Shown: positions 18,069-27,088, numbered from the stretch's first letter. The stretch: DNA of 48,708 nucleotides from Xanthomonas euvesicatoria pv. euvesicatoria (GCF_020880415.1 NZ_JAJIUJ010000089.1:1-48708); one strand, 5' to 3'. The notes: a model not told the origin generated them from the sequence alone. Program-made: numbers and translations.

Positions 18069-19121
18069 ATGTACCTGCGCCTCACTTTGCTTGCCGCCGC
18101 AACGCTCAGCATCCTCGCCTGCTCGCCGTCTGGAACACCTGCTACCACTGGCCAGGACAGTGCCGGGGCACCTGCAAAAGCCGGCGAGATCACCGGCATG
18201 GTGAGCACGGACGGCTCGTCGACCGTTTTTCCCGTCACCGAAGCGATGGCTGAAGAGTTCCAGAAAGAAAATGCCGGCATCAAAGTAACGGTCGGCATGT
18301 CAGGAACCGGTGGCGGCTTCAAGAAGTTCTGCCGCGGCGAAACCGACATCTCCAATGCGTCGCGCCCGATCAAGGGTGAGGAGAAGGAAGCCTGCAAGGC
18401 CGCTGGCGTAGAGTACATCGAGCTTCCAGTCGCGATGGACGCTCTGACAGTTGTGGTCAACCCACAGAACACCTGGGCCAATGACCTCACCGTCGACGAA
18501 CTGAAGGCCATGTGGGTCCCTGAAGCACAGGGCAAGATCACCAACTGGAACCAGATTCGTCCGAGCTTCCCGGACAAGCCGCTGGTCCTCTACGGTGCGG
18601 GCACCGATTCGGGCACCTACGACTATTTCACCGCTGCAATCGTTGGCAAGGAGCACTCCAGTCGCGGCGACTACACGGCCTCGGAGGACGACAACGTGCT
18701 GGTGCAGGGAGTCTCGGGTGATGCCAATGCACTGGGGTTCTTCGGTTTGGCCTATTACGAAGAGAACGCCGACAAGCTCAAGGCAGTAGGCATCAAGACC
18801 AACGCCGCCGCCCAGGCGGTCGCGCCCAGCGTCGAAACCGCGCGCTCCGGCCAGTATCAGCCTCTGTCGCGCCCGATCTTCATCTACGTAAGCAAGAAGG
18901 CCGCCGAAACCAAGCCCGAGGTCGCGCGCTTTGTCGAGTTCTATCTGGACTCCAAGCACTCCGAAGGATTGGTGCAGGAGGTGGGCTATGTACCGCTGCC
19001 GGAGAACGCATTGGCCGCAATGCGCGAGCGCTTTGCAAAGCGGGAGATTGGCACCGGCTTCACTGGCTCGAAGATTGGCGTTTCCATCGACGAGCTGCTG
19101 AAAGAGAAGCTGGTTTACTGA
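18069..19121 (+). CDS. pstS: Phosphate ABC transporter binding lipoprotein
   Basis: A 350-aa periplasmic phosphate-binding protein. The signal peptide ends in the lipobox LAC (Cys18, SILACSPSG), so it is membrane-anchored. Phosphate-contact blocks are visible: [38 protein letters not shown] and [17 protein letters not shown] precedes the start. It is first of pstS-C-A-B-phoU and lies downstream of an arsR; such island-borne Pst systems may favour phosphate over arsenate, but selectivity cannot be read from sequence by eye. Confidence 0.94.
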   Translation: MYLRLTLLAAATLSILACSPSGTPATTGQDSAGAPAKAGEITGMVSTDGSSTVFPVTEAMAEEFQKENAGIKVTVGMSGTGGGFKKFCRGETDISNASRPIKGEEKEACKAAGVEYIELPVAMDALTVVVNPQNTWANDLTVDELKAMWVPEAQGKITNWNQIRPSFPDKPLVLYGAGTDSGTYDYFTAAIVGKEHSSRGDYTASEDDNVLVQGVSGDANALGFFGLAYYEENADKLKAVGIKTNAAAQAVAPSVETARSGQYQPLSRPIFIYVSKKAAETKPEVARFVEFYLDSKHSEGLVQEVGYVPLPENALAAMRERFAKREIGTGFTGSKIGVSIDELLKEKLVY

Positions 19122-19171
19122 CAATCATGGTCGGCGCGCACAGCGATGTGCGCGCTGGCTGAGGCCGTCTG

Positions 19172-20116
19172 ATGAAAAGTAGTGGTTCCTTCCTCGATGT
19201 GGGTCCTGTCCCGCTTCAGCCAAGCGACGCATTTCTGCGCCGCCGCCATGCCATCGACACAGGCATTCGCCTGGTACTGTTCGTCGCAGCGGCGCTATCA
19301 GTTCTGGTCACCTTCGGCATCCTCTACGTCCTTCTCAGTGAGAGCTTGAAGTTCTTCACTCAGGTGTCCATCGTGGACTTCCTGACCGATACGCATTGGA
19401 CGCCCGTCTTCGAAGAGAAGCACTTCGGGATCATGACACTACTGTCGGGTACGCTGATGACCACGGCCATTGCCCTGGTTGTTGCCGTGCCTGCCGGCAC
19501 GATTCTCGCGTTGTATCTCAGCGAGTTCGCCAAGCCCAGGCTCCGTGAAGCGGTAAAGCCGTTCCTTGAGCTCATTGCAGGCGTACCAACGGTCGCTTTC
19601 GGGTACTTCGCTCTGCTGTTCTTGACGCCCATCTTTCAATCCTTCATCCCGGGTCTGGCGCGCTTCAACCTGCTCGTGTCTGGGGTGGTCATCGGCATCA
19701 TGATCTTGCCCTACATCGTATCCATGAGCGAAGATGCCATGCGCGCCGTGCCTGATTCGCTGCGTGAGGGGGCATACGCACTGGGATTCACCCGCCTGCA
19801 GACCGGACTGAAGGTGGTGACGCCAGCTGCGCTCTCGGGCGTCACCGCCGCTTACTTGCTCGGAATGTCGCGGGCGGTCGGCGAGACTATGGTAGTGGCT
19901 ATCGCTGCCGGCCAGCAGGCCAGGATCGCGACCAATCCGCTCGAGGGTGCAGCAACTATCACCTCATACATCGTGCAGTTGAGCATGGGCGATCTTCCAC
20001 ATGAGTCGATTGCCTATCAGACCATCTTCGCCGCCGGATTGACGCTTTTCGCACTTACGTTCAGTTTCAACCTCTTCGCCTTCTGGCTCCGCAAGCGCTA
20101 CCGGGAGGCCTACTGA
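19172..20116 (+). CDS. pstC: Phosphate ABC transporter permease PstC
   Basis: A 314-aa inner-membrane permease with about six hydrophobic segments. The transporter coupling (EAA-like) region is MRAVPDSLREGAYALGFTRLQTGLKVVTPAALSG near residues 190-223. It is followed by MSRAVGETMVVAIAAGQQ, a typical PstC block. The stop shares a base with the pstA start (TGATG). Confidence 0.94.
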   Translation: MKSSGSFLDVGPVPLQPSDAFLRRRHAIDTGIRLVLFVAAALSVLVTFGILYVLLSESLKFFTQVSIVDFLTDTHWTPVFEEKHFGIMTLLSGTLMTTAIALVVAVPAGTILALYLSEFAKPRLREAVKPFLELIAGVPTVAFGYFALLFLTPIFQSFIPGLARFNLLVSGVVIGIMILPYIVSMSEDAMRAVPDSLREGAYALGFTRLQTGLKVVTPAALSGVTAAYLLGMSRAVGETMVVAIAAGQQARIATNPLEGAATITSYIVQLSMGDLPHESIAYQTIFAAGLTLFALTFSFNLFAFWLRKRYREAY

Positions 20117-21045
20117 TGCGCGACCACATCGAGCCCATGGGCCTTGACGATGCTGCAATTACACGGCGAGCAAGAGTTTCAGACTTGTGCTTCACCGTGC
20201 TCGGGCTGCTGGTACTGTTCCTGACCCTGACCATTCTGATGGCGCTTGTAGCCGACTTCGTAGTCGACGGCGCGGCCAGACTCACTCCAGACTTTTTCAC
20301 CAACTTCCCCTCTCGCCGACCTGAGTCTGCCGGTATTCTCTCGGCGTGGATCGGTACTTGCCTTGTCATGCTGGTGACCGGGGTCCTTGCCGTGCCGGTG
20401 GGGGTCGCCGCAGGCGTCTATCTTGAGGAATACGCCCCGAAGCACTGGGTCACCGACTTTATTGAGGTCAATGTCACCAACCTTGCTGGCGTTCCTTCGA
20501 TCATCTTCGGACTGCTGGCACTGGGGCTCTTCGTCCAGATGTTCGGGCTCGGCCAAACGATCCTGGTCGCGGGCATGACGCTTGCTCTGCTGATCCTGCC
20601 CATCATCATTGTCGCGACCCGCGAGTCACTGCGTGCCATTCCTCAAGACATCCGCGAGGCTGCTTTCGGGCTGGGGGCAGATCAGTGGCAGACCGTCAGC
20701 ATCTTTCTGCTTCCGGCCGCGCGTCCGGGAATCCTGACTGGCGCCATCGTGGGCATGTCGCGGGCCATTGGCGAAACCGCGCCGATCATCACCATCGGCG
20801 CACTGACCTTCATTGCCTTCCTGCCGCCGTCACCAATCCAGGCATCTGCTCCCTTCATCAGTTTTGAATGGCTCAGCTCCCCCTTCACCGTGATGCCCAT
20901 CCAGATGTTCAACTGGGTGTCGCGACCGCAGGCTGGCTTTCACGTGAATGCAGCCGCCGCCGGGCTGGTGCTGCTGGGCATGACCCTGCTGATGAACGGC
21001 TTTGCAATCTGGCTGCGTTACCGCCTTCGCCGCCGCTTGCGGTGA
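20116..21045 (+). CDS. pstA: Phosphate ABC transporter permease PstA
   Basis: A 309-aa partner permease with about six membrane segments. The coupling region [22 protein letters not shown] is followed by [16 protein letters not shown], typical of PstA. It is translationally coupled to pstC through a one-base overlap and followed by pstB after 14 bp. Confidence 0.94.
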   Translation: MRDHIEPMGLDDAAITRRARVSDLCFTVLGLLVLFLTLTILMALVADFVVDGAARLTPDFFTNFPSRRPESAGILSAWIGTCLVMLVTGVLAVPVGVAAGVYLEEYAPKHWVTDFIEVNVTNLAGVPSIIFGLLALGLFVQMFGLGQTILVAGMTLALLILPIIIVATRESLRAIPQDIREAAFGLGADQWQTVSIFLLPAARPGILTGAIVGMSRAIGETAPIITIGALTFIAFLPPSPIQASAPFISFEWLSSPFTVMPIQMFNWVSRPQAGFHVNAAAAGLVLLGMTLLMNGFAIWLRYRLRRRLR

Positions 21046-21059
21046 TCCACGGAGAAAAC

Positions 21060-21887
21060 ATGAATCACTCGACCATCTCAATTCCGGTTCCCGTGGCCGA
21101 ACGCACCTCAACCCCCGCCCACGATGCGACGGTGCGTGCTGAGGTCCGTGGGCTTGACTTCCATTATGACAAGTTCCACGCGCTGAAGGACATCAACCTG
21201 TCGATCGGCAGCAACCAGGTCACTGCGCTGATCGGCCCCTCGGGCTGCGGCAAAAGTACGCTACTGCGCTGCTTCAACCGGATGCATGACCTGTATCCGA
21301 ATAACCGGTACTCCGGCGCGATTACCCTCATGCCGGAGAACCTGAATATCGTAGGGCCGGATGTGGACCCGATGCGCGTGAGGCTGCGCATTGGCATGGT
21401 TTTTCAGAAGCCAAATCCGTTCCCGAAATCGATCTTTGACAACGTGGCCTCAGGGATCATGATTCGCGGTGTGCGCAACAAATCAGTTGTCACTGAGCAT
21501 GTCGAACGCGCATTGCGCGGAGCGGCCCTCTGGGATGAGGTGAAGGACAGGCTTGGTAAGTCAGCATTCGAGTTGTCCGGCGGTCAGCAGCAGCGTCTGT
21601 GCATAGCCAGGGCGCTGGCGCCCAACCCCGAGATAATTCTCTTTGATGAACCCACATCTGCACTCGATCCCATTGCAACTGCGCGGATTGAAGAGCTGAT
21701 CGACGAGTTGCGTGCGCAGTACACCATCGTCATTGTTACCCACAACATGCAGCAGGCTGCGCGGATCTCGGACAGGACGGCATTCATGCACATGGGACAG
21801 CTCATTGAGAGTGGCCCTACGGCGGAGTTTTTTACCAATCCGAAAGAGCAGAAGACCCACGAGTACATCACCGGCCGTTTCGGCTGA
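21060..21887 (+). CDS. pstB: Phosphate ABC transporter ATPase PstB
   Basis: A 275-aa ABC ATPase energising PstCA. Walker A is GPSGCGKST (about residues 59-67), the ABC signature is [15 protein letters not shown], and Walker B is [12 protein letters not shown]; the H-loop is VTHNMQQA. The start at [14 protein letters not shown] has GGAG upstream; the open frame continues further 5' only as a shadow inside pstA. Order and spacing are those of a standard pst operon. Confidence 0.96.
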   Translation: MNHSTISIPVPVAERTSTPAHDATVRAEVRGLDFHYDKFHALKDINLSIGSNQVTALIGPSGCGKSTLLRCFNRMHDLYPNNRYSGAITLMPENLNIVGPDVDPMRVRLRIGMVFQKPNPFPKSIFDNVASGIMIRGVRNKSVVTEHVERALRGAALWDEVKDRLGKSAFELSGGQQQRLCIARALAPNPEIILFDEPTSALDPIATARIEELIDELRAQYTIVIVTHNMQQAARISDRTAFMHMGQLIESGPTAEFFTNPKEQKTHEYITGRFG

Positions 21888-21899
21888 GGAGCAAAGGTC

Positions 21900-22625
21900 A
21901 TGACCGACCATATTGTCCAGTCTTTCGATGTCGAGCTGCGGGGGCTTACTTCACACATCCTTGAGCTCGGCATCCTTGCCGAACAGCAGCTTACGGATGC
22001 CGTCTGGTCGCTACGGCGTGGCAACGAGCAAATGGCCAAGGAAGTGGCAGAGCGTGAGGAGCGACTGAACCGGCTTGCGGCGCAGATTGATAGCGACGCT
22101 GTGAGCATGATCGCGCGTAGACAGCCGCTAGCGATCGACCTTCGCCATGTGATGGCGGCAATCCGAATTAGTTCAAACCTGGAGCGCGTGGGCGATCTTG
22201 CTTACAACATTGCCAAACGCTCGATGGCAATGAGCGAGGCTCCGATACCAGCAGAGCTTGCGGAGCCTATGCAGCGTATGGCCGAGCTCACGCTATTGCA
22301 GCTGAAATCAGCGCGGGAGTCCTTTGCCACGATGGACATTCATTCGGCTTATCGCGTTTGGGAGGAAGATGCAGTAATTGACGCGATGCACACGATCTTG
22401 TTCAAGGATATCGTCCAATGCATGGCCGACGACCGCGCCTCCGCATTTGACTTAGCTCACCTGCTGTTCGTCGTCAAAAATATCGAGCGGGTTGGTGACC
22501 ACGCAACCAACATAGCCGAGGACGTCGTATACATGGTCAGCGGAGCGTTACCCATCGGCAAACGCCCCAAGATGGATGAAAGCACCCTGCCCAGGGCGGG
22601 AAGTGACAACCTCGGCAACAGCTAA
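21900..22625 (+). CDS. phoU: Phosphate signalling protein PhoU
   Basis: A 241-aa all-helical protein with the two PhoU repeats, each carrying the metal-binding signature: RISSNLERVGDLAYNIAKR (about 97-115) and VKNIERVGDHATNIAEDVVY (about 196-215). PhoU restrains Pst activity and PhoR signalling. It starts 12 bp after pstB with GAGGAG upstream. Its presence shows the complete regulatory unit was acquired along with the transporter. No phoB or phoR lies in the window. Confidence 0.95.
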   Translation: MTDHIVQSFDVELRGLTSHILELGILAEQQLTDAVWSLRRGNEQMAKEVAEREERLNRLAAQIDSDAVSMIARRQPLAIDLRHVMAAIRISSNLERVGDLAYNIAKRSMAMSEAPIPAELAEPMQRMAELTLLQLKSARESFATMDIHSAYRVWEEDAVIDAMHTILFKDIVQCMADDRASAFDLAHLLFVVKNIERVGDHATNIAEDVVYMVSGALPIGKRPKMDESTLPRAGSDNLGNS

Positions 22626-22778
22626 CAAACCCACTATCCCTGCATATTGGGCCGCTGCGCCCAACGGCGACGAGGTCGGAGAGCCGTTTTGTGACGACGG
22701 GACTACCTCCTTCCCCAGATTTCACGTTGCACCATGCAACGGGTTATTTATCGCATGGTGTTGTGGCACCATGGAGTG

Positions 22779-23330
22779 ATGGCGGTGACATATTACTTTC
22801 TTGATACCGAGTGGTCCGATGTATTGGGCGCTGAGTTGGTCAGCCTCGCGCTGGTCCGGGAGGATGGGGAGCAGGACTTTTACGCCGAACGTGCCGATCT
22901 TTCCGAAACGCCGACCGACTTTGTTCGCCAGGCCGTATACCCGCTGCTGACCCGCGGAAATGCGGCCATGTCGGATGCGGCTTTGACCACGGCGCTTCGT
23001 GCCTTTCTGGGGTCGGTTGCGACGCCAGCGGTGATGGCGGACTACCCAAACGACTTGCACCTCTTGCAGTACGCCTTGGATGGCTTTGAACTGCCTGACG
23101 AGCAGGCTGCAGCCTGCGGCCCAATTCCCACCCCCATCCTGACGCGCATGCTGAAGGACGGCCTCACGGGAATGCTGGTAGAAGATTGGTTCGCCGCACA
23201 TCCGGAGCAAAACGCCAAGCGCCATCACGCGCTGGCGGATGCGCAGGCGTTGCGGATGGCGTGGCTGGTCGCTACCGATCGCCTGCCGCCGCCAGCATGG
23301 GCCAAGTCGTACCGGCGACTCAGGGTATAG
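22779..23330 (+). CDS. 3'-5' exoribonuclease-like protein (Rv2179c type)
   Basis: A 183-aa protein started at MAVTYYFLDTEWSD, chosen because the RNase-fold strand YYFLDTEW begins there and GGAG lies just upstream. DEDD-type acidic blocks are visible: Asp/Glu in FLDTEW, Asp in MADYPNDLHLL (about 87-97), and HHALADAQALR near residue 162. The order matches the Rv2179c-like exoribonuclease group often annotated in bacteria. It lies 153 bp after phoU and is probably a separate unit. The substrate is unknown. Confidence 0.7.
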   Translation: MAVTYYFLDTEWSDVLGAELVSLALVREDGEQDFYAERADLSETPTDFVRQAVYPLLTRGNAAMSDAALTTALRAFLGSVATPAVMADYPNDLHLLQYALDGFELPDEQAAACGPIPTPILTRMLKDGLTGMLVEDWFAAHPEQNAKRHHALADAQALRMAWLVATDRLPPPAWAKSYRRLRV

Positions 23331-23437
23331 AAGCTCTGCTGGCTTTGATGCATTGAGCGAATTGGGTATGCTTGCGCCATGAGTCACATCTGCCAGCTCG
23401 GCCACCGAATACCGGCGTGATCGCATTGATCGATCAC

Positions 23438-23540
23438 GCCCCTGTTGCTCATGTTGGTCAGAGCGCCGGCCTTATACCCCGGTGAGAGCACGCGCCAGAT
23501 AAGCGCGTACACGTCGGTTCGATTCCGACCGGGGGCACCA
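23438..23540 (+). tRNA. tRNA-like gene with long variable arm, anticodon probably UAU
   Basis: A full cloverleaf can be drawn: acceptor GCCCCTG/CGGGGGC (one G-U pair), D arm GCTC/GAGC, anticodon arm CCGGC/CCCGG with a C-C mismatch closing a CTTATAC loop, T arm GTCGG-TTCGATT-CCGAC, and an encoded A-CCA 3' end. The variable region is about 30 nt with a 6-bp stem ACGCGC/GCGCGT. The loop puts TAT at 34-36 (AUA, Ile), but standard tRNA-Ile has a short variable loop; long arms belong to Leu, Ser and Tyr. The isotype is therefore uncertain. Confidence 0.72.
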
Positions 23541-23543
23541 CCG

Positions 23544-24170
23544 TCAATGACGGAAGAATGCTTCTACTTGCGCGCCATGGCAGCGCTTGTACTTGCTGCC
23601 GCTGCCACACAGGCACGGCGTATGTTCACGCAGTCCCGCACCGAGTGACTGGCCCAAGAAATCCCTGGCCTGTAGAAGGGGCTGGATTTCATTGGCGGGA
23701 ACGCTCACCTCTCCATATTGGGATGCTCGCTCGCCGCGGTTCATCACCCGGACTATCGCTTCAGACATCTGGATGAAGTGCTTGATGAGCATGTCATCGC
23801 GTAACGGCATGCGGACGTTGTCGATGGCCAAGCCCTCGTAGCGTCTGCGCGGATCGGGCACAAAGAGAATGCGTGTCTCACCTTCAGGCTTTGGCGTGAT
23901 GTCGACCATTTCACCCTCGGGGCTGACCCACACGGCATGGAATTCTGCCTCCACCAGCACGTGCGGCCATTCCCACAGCTGCCAACCGCACCGCATCTGG
24001 CCGCCGTCCCGCGTGATCTTCGCTTGCACGTTGGGAAAGCACTCATGCACGATCGCATCGGCTTCCGGCTGCACAGGCAGATAGACGGGCTCTGCGCCGC
24101 GCACGACGGAATCGGTCAGGCGCCGCACTGCACGGGTGATTTCCGGGGGTGTGGTCGTTACCACGGTCAT
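23544..24170 (-). CDS. SEC-C motif protein, unknown function
   Basis: A 208-aa protein started at MTVVTTTPPEITRAV, with AAGGAG 7 bp upstream. The body has a globular N-terminal and middle region (WEWPHVLVEAEFHAVWVSPEGEMVDITPKP). The C-terminus has a SEC-C zinc motif CLCGSGSKYKRCHG (about 188-201). The role is unknown. It is convergent with the tRNA-like gene, leaving only 3 bp between them. It is distinct from the SEC-C protein in the Tn3 element. Confidence 0.72.
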   Translation of the reverse strand: MTVVTTTPPEITRAVRRLTDSVVRGAEPVYLPVQPEADAIVHECFPNVQAKITRDGGQMRCGWQLWEWPHVLVEAEFHAVWVSPEGEMVDITPKPEGETRILFVPDPRRRYEGLAIDNVRMPLRDDMLIKHFIQMSEAIVRVMNRGERASQYGEVSVPANEIQPLLQARDFLGQSLGAGLREHTPCLCGSGSKYKRCHGAQVEAFFRH

Positions 24171-24215
24171 AGCAAAGCTCCTTGCGATCGTTGCGCCTAG
24201 TGTTCTCAACCTAGG

Positions 24216-25238
24216 TTATGGCTCCGGCGTCTCTTCCGATGAGATCCGCTTCGAGCCTTTACCGCCGGTACTGGCCGGCTGTAGCTGGGCCAAAAGCGGC
24301 TCCAAGGTGCTCAGACGCACCGTGGCGCGCAGGGTCCCCGCCTCGGCGTGCTCGCGTCGTTCGCGCTCCTGGGTCAATTCGGTCCGAGCTTGGGTGAGCT
24401 CCTGTCGTACTGCTTCCAAACTCTGGGTATCTTGGCTCCAGCGCACCTGCAGCGCCTGGTGTTCGGCCGCTGTGAGGCGCAGCGTATCGAGCTCGCCTTG
24501 TTGTGTCTGGATGGTCTGGCGCAACTGCGCTAACTCCCTTTCCAGCCGAGTGTGGCGTTCCAGCCATTGGCCGTTTTCCCTGTTGAGCTGCACCAGGTCG
24601 TGGTTTTTGGTGGTCAACACTTCGTTGGCTTGGCGCAGGGCGACCTGCAGTTCCTGCACCTGGTGCTCATGCCGGCGTTGCTCCTGCTCGCGCTGGTCTT
24701 TGACCGAGGTGCGGTAGTGCTCAAGGGCTTCCCTGGCATGCTCGTGCTTCTGTTCCAGGGAGCGCGCATGGCTTTCGTGCTCGGTCAGTCGCGCTGTGAG
24801 GCCCGCGATGCGCTCCTCTAGCTGGGCCAGTTCAGTGGTACGGCTGGCCAAGTCGCGCCTAGCCGCTTCGCCGGCCTCGCGCTCTGTCTGCAGCGCCGCC
24901 TCGGTGCGCTGAAGCTGCGCACTGAGGCTTCCGGCCTCTTGCCGGGCCTGTTCCAAGGCTTGGGTGCCCGCTTGCAGCTCGGCCTGGAAGCGCTCTTGCG
25001 CTTGGGCGATCAGCGCCTCGGCCTCGCCGTGCAGTCGCTCGGCCAGCCGCGCGACCAGGTCCTGCAGGGCATCGCTGACAGCGATCTTGGCGCGTAGGCC
25101 TTGCCCTTCCTCCTCTTCCAGCTCCTTCAGGTAGCGATGGATGGTGGTTTTGGACCCAGTGTTGCCCAGCGCCACGCGGACGGCGTCCACCGAGGGGTTC
25201 TTACCTTCGGCCCGGAGGATGTCGCGGGCGCGCTGCAC
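24216..25238 (-). CDS. KfrA-like DNA-binding coiled-coil protein
   Basis: A 340-aa protein from a GTG start (no ATG lies nearby in frame). Residues about 1-45 form a KfrA-type DNA-binding domain (RDILRAEGKNPSVDAVRVALGNTGSKTTIHRYLKEL). Nearly all the rest is Gln/Glu/Arg-rich coiled coil to about 310, ending in a short basic tail (KGSKRISSEE). KfrA proteins of plasmids and integrative elements are autorepressors that form filaments or aid segregation. Two tandem inverted repeats just upstream are its probable operators. It marks this region as element-borne. Confidence 0.82.
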   Translation of the reverse strand: MQRARDILRAEGKNPSVDAVRVALGNTGSKTTIHRYLKELEEEEGQGLRAKIAVSDALQDLVARLAERLHGEAEALIAQAQERFQAELQAGTQALEQARQEAGSLSAQLQRTEAALQTEREAGEAARRDLASRTTELAQLEERIAGLTARLTEHESHARSLEQKHEHAREALEHYRTSVKDQREQEQRRHEHQVQELQVALRQANEVLTTKNHDLVQLNRENGQWLERHTRLERELAQLRQTIQTQQGELDTLRLTAAEHQALQVRWSQDTQSLEAVRQELTQARTELTQERERREHAEAGTLRATVRLSTLEPLLAQLQPASTGGKGSKRISSEETPEP

Positions 25239-25256
25239 ATTGTTCGTCGACAGACA

Positions 25257-25300
25257 ATTCTGCCCTGATCAGGCAGAGATTCTGCCCCTTCAGGCAGACA
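25257..25300 (-). promoter_or_regulatory. Tandem inverted-repeat operators of the KfrA-like gene
   Basis: Two copies of TCTGCC...GGCAGA lie 20-60 bp before the gene: 25259-25277 with a 7-bp spacer (CTGATCA) and 25281-25298 with a 6-bp spacer (CCTTCA). Both are preceded by AT. Tandem dyads at this position suit KfrA-type autorepression. Confidence 0.7.
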
Positions 25301-25698
25301 ATACTGGCTCGCCGTGAATCCATGCAGAGATTTCTGGCTGTAGATTGGCCCGTTGCACACATCTACCGTTACAGGACCAGTTGAGCTCGCAGTTTAAGGA
25401 GCCTCTTACTTCATCGAAGGCCTGTCCGTCCTCATCGAAGCGCTTTCCGCCGGTGCCTGCCGATGGCCCGATCTGTCTGAGTAGACATGATCCGCCACAG
25501 GCCAGTTATCGGAGAGAAGAACCCGGCCGGGGTTTCCCTCGCGCCCTGGACGAATCCGCGGAGCATGGCAGTCATCAGATTCATGGTCGTCACCTCGCCC
25601 AATGGTGGATCAGATGTATCGGTACTGCACCGTAACACGCGCTGCCGACGGCTAGCTGCGCTTGTGGGCAGCCCTCGGCCTGACTGGTCAGATGGGTT

Positions 25699-25714
25699 GA
25701 GACGTTTCCCCCAC
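25699..25714 (+). promoter_or_regulatory. GRGACRTTTYCCCCAC box, copy 2
   Basis: GAGACGTTTCCCCCAC lies 62 bp before paralog B. It is followed, as after copy 1, by CCGTGGCATTCTT and CTGCAGCAGGC, so the upstream regions of A and B are homologous. Confidence 0.6.
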
Positions 25715-25776
25715 AGGTTACCTGAGTGGCGAGCCGTGGCATTCTTGCGGCAAGCAGCTTCTGCAGCAGGCGTCCT

Positions 25777-26223
25777 ATGCACTGGGATCCACCATCGGAA
25801 ACGACCGCGTCTGCTCAAGCCAGGGTGGATGTCGCGACAGATTGGCTCGATGCGGACACTTTCGAAGCGTTGCTGAGCCCGGATGCCCTCCAAGGCCGGA
25901 CCCTGAAGCAATGCCTTCAATCTGACAGCGTTTTGGGCGTGTGGATCGCAGAACGGAAGCTCTATCTCTTTCCACAGTGGCAGCTCGACCCTGCTGGGAC
26001 ACCTTGGGCTGGCCTCTCTGCAGTGTTGGCGCTACTGCGTGGGCCATATGGCGTTTCAAGCGGCGAACCTACGTCTGGGTGGGAGGAAATCGAGTGGCTG
26101 GTCGCTCCGCATGCTCTATTGTCCGGCGCGAAGCCATCAGAGGTACTTGCTCTGGATCCGGATCTGGTCCTGGCCGTGGCCAAGCAAGAGTTCTCCTCTT
26201 CTAGCGATGATGGCCGCTGGTGA
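25777..26223 (+). CDS. Paralogous family protein B, unknown function
   Basis: This protein is 148 aa when started at MHWDPPSETTASAQ, which aligns with the start of paralog A; an open frame 17 codons longer runs into the conserved upstream region and is rejected. Protein A and this one share well over half their residues end to end, including TDWLDADTFEALL, YLFPQWQLDPAG, LSAVLALLRGPYGVSSGEPTSGWEE and a tail ending DGRW/DARW. The strong third-position bias and conserved length indicate a real, constrained protein. Function unknown. Confidence 0.75.
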   Translation: MHWDPPSETTASAQARVDVATDWLDADTFEALLSPDALQGRTLKQCLQSDSVLGVWIAERKLYLFPQWQLDPAGTPWAGLSAVLALLRGPYGVSSGEPTSGWEEIEWLVAPHALLSGAKPSEVLALDPDLVLAVAKQEFSSSSDDGRW

Positions 26224-26260
26224 ACCCTGATCCTTGCGCTGAACCTTGACCAGGCAATTC

Positions 26261-26276
26261 GGGACGTTTCCCCCAC
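26261..26276 (+). promoter_or_regulatory. GRGACRTTTYCCCCAC box, copy 3 (no paralog follows)
   Basis: GGGACGTTTCCCCCAC occurs 38 bp after the stop of paralog B. No family member starts within the next 300 bp, so this copy may be the remnant of a lost module. Confidence 0.5.
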
Positions 26277-26445
26277 GCTTTTAGCTCGCCTTTCAGCCGG
26301 CCACTAGGCGTGGCCCGGCCGCGCTGGTGATGATGCCCATGCCGTTCGCGCTACGTGCGTCCTGGGCTGCGCCAGGTATTGATGAGGTTGACGACTCGGT
26401 GTACTATCGGGACGTACTCAAAAAACACAATAAAATCAATGCGTT

Positions 26446-26473
26446 ACCTCGCATAACGCATCTTATGTTTGTC
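26446..26473 (+). repeat. dif-like XerC/XerD site 2
   Basis: Arm ACCTCGCATAA, 6-bp centre CGCATC, arm TTATGTTTGTC. The inner halves CGCATAA and TTATGTT match dif, while the outer bases diverge as is common in mobilised Xer sites. It has the same orientation as site 3 and opposite orientation to site 1. Confidence 0.55.
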
Positions 26474-26616
26474 AGGGCGATGTAAATGTCTATATGGCTT
26501 CGGTTTTTGCCGGATGCTGCCGATCTTTCGTCGAGATGCGGCTTTCCCTGATAGACACTCAGGATTTCCTCTGACAGATTCGCTTGGCCAATCCAGGCGC
26601 AGCTAGGGGAACTTGC

Positions 26617-26946
26617 ATGGCAGCTCGATATGTTCTGAGTCGTTCGGGAACGCAGTACCGCTTTGTCCTTAAGGCCGGCAACAACGAGATCATCCTCACC
26701 AGTGAATTGTATGCCTCCAAGCAAGGGGCACTGACTGGAATTGCTTCAGTCAAGGCGAACTCTCCTGAAGATTCGCGCTATGAGCGCAAGAACGCGGCAA
26801 ACGGCCAGCCTATGTTCAACCTCAAGGCCGCTAATGGCGAGCGCATTGGTACCAGTGAGACCTACTCTTCCACCCAGGCCCGCGAGGCAGGAATTCAGGC
26901 TGTTAAAAACAACGGGCCAACTGCGCCAGTTGACGACCAGGCTTGA
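26617..26946 (+). CDS. DUF1508 (YegP-like) protein
   Basis: A 109-aa protein with two tandem DUF1508 repeats: GTQYRFVLKAGNNEIILTSELYASKQGALTGIASVKANS (about 9-47) and GQPMFNLKAANGERIGTSETYSSTQAREAGIQAVKNNG (about 63-100). Family members are small stress-associated proteins of unknown mechanism. The start follows AGGGGA. It lies between dif-like sites 2 and 3. Confidence 0.85.
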   Translation: MAARYVLSRSGTQYRFVLKAGNNEIILTSELYASKQGALTGIASVKANSPEDSRYERKNAANGQPMFNLKAANGERIGTSETYSSTQAREAGIQAVKNNGPTAPVDDQA

Positions 26947-27003
26947 ATTCCAAATGGGGAGCATGCCGCTCCCCTCCGCGGGCGTGCCCTATTCGTGAGG
27001 CTT

Positions 27004-27019
27004 GGGACGTTTTCCCCAC
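27004..27019 (+). promoter_or_regulatory. GRGACRTTTYCCCCAC box, copy 4
   Basis: GGGACGTTTTCCCCAC lies 69 bp before paralog C. Between them is TAGACT at 27046, a possible -10 element. The rest of this upstream region is less similar to those of A and B. Confidence 0.55.
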
Positions 27020-27088
27020 AGATCGCCCACAATCTTCCGACTTGCTAGACTCGTGTTCTGTGTGGTCTCCATAGTGCGAGGCGGCTGA

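Larger units (their letters stand above)
26224..26616. other. Spacer with box copy and dif-like site
   Basis: This 393-bp gene-free stretch holds the third GRGACRTTTYCCCCAC box (26261-26276) and the second dif-like site (26446-26473), separated by GC-rich then AT-rich sequence. No reading frame here looks real. Confidence 0.6.

Noticed and set aside
23371..23420. Very short frame ATG...TGA just upstream of the tRNA-like gene
   Set aside because: Only 13 codons, no ribosome site, no conservation visible.
23483..23512. The variable-arm hairpin read as a second anticodon arm or an intron
   Set aside because: Its loop CAGATAA lacks the U33 of an anticodon loop, and the segment is too short for an intron.
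25257..25300. CRISPR or iteron origin at the KfrA promoter
   Set aside because: Two short dyads only, placed as operators; no replication initiator gene nearby.
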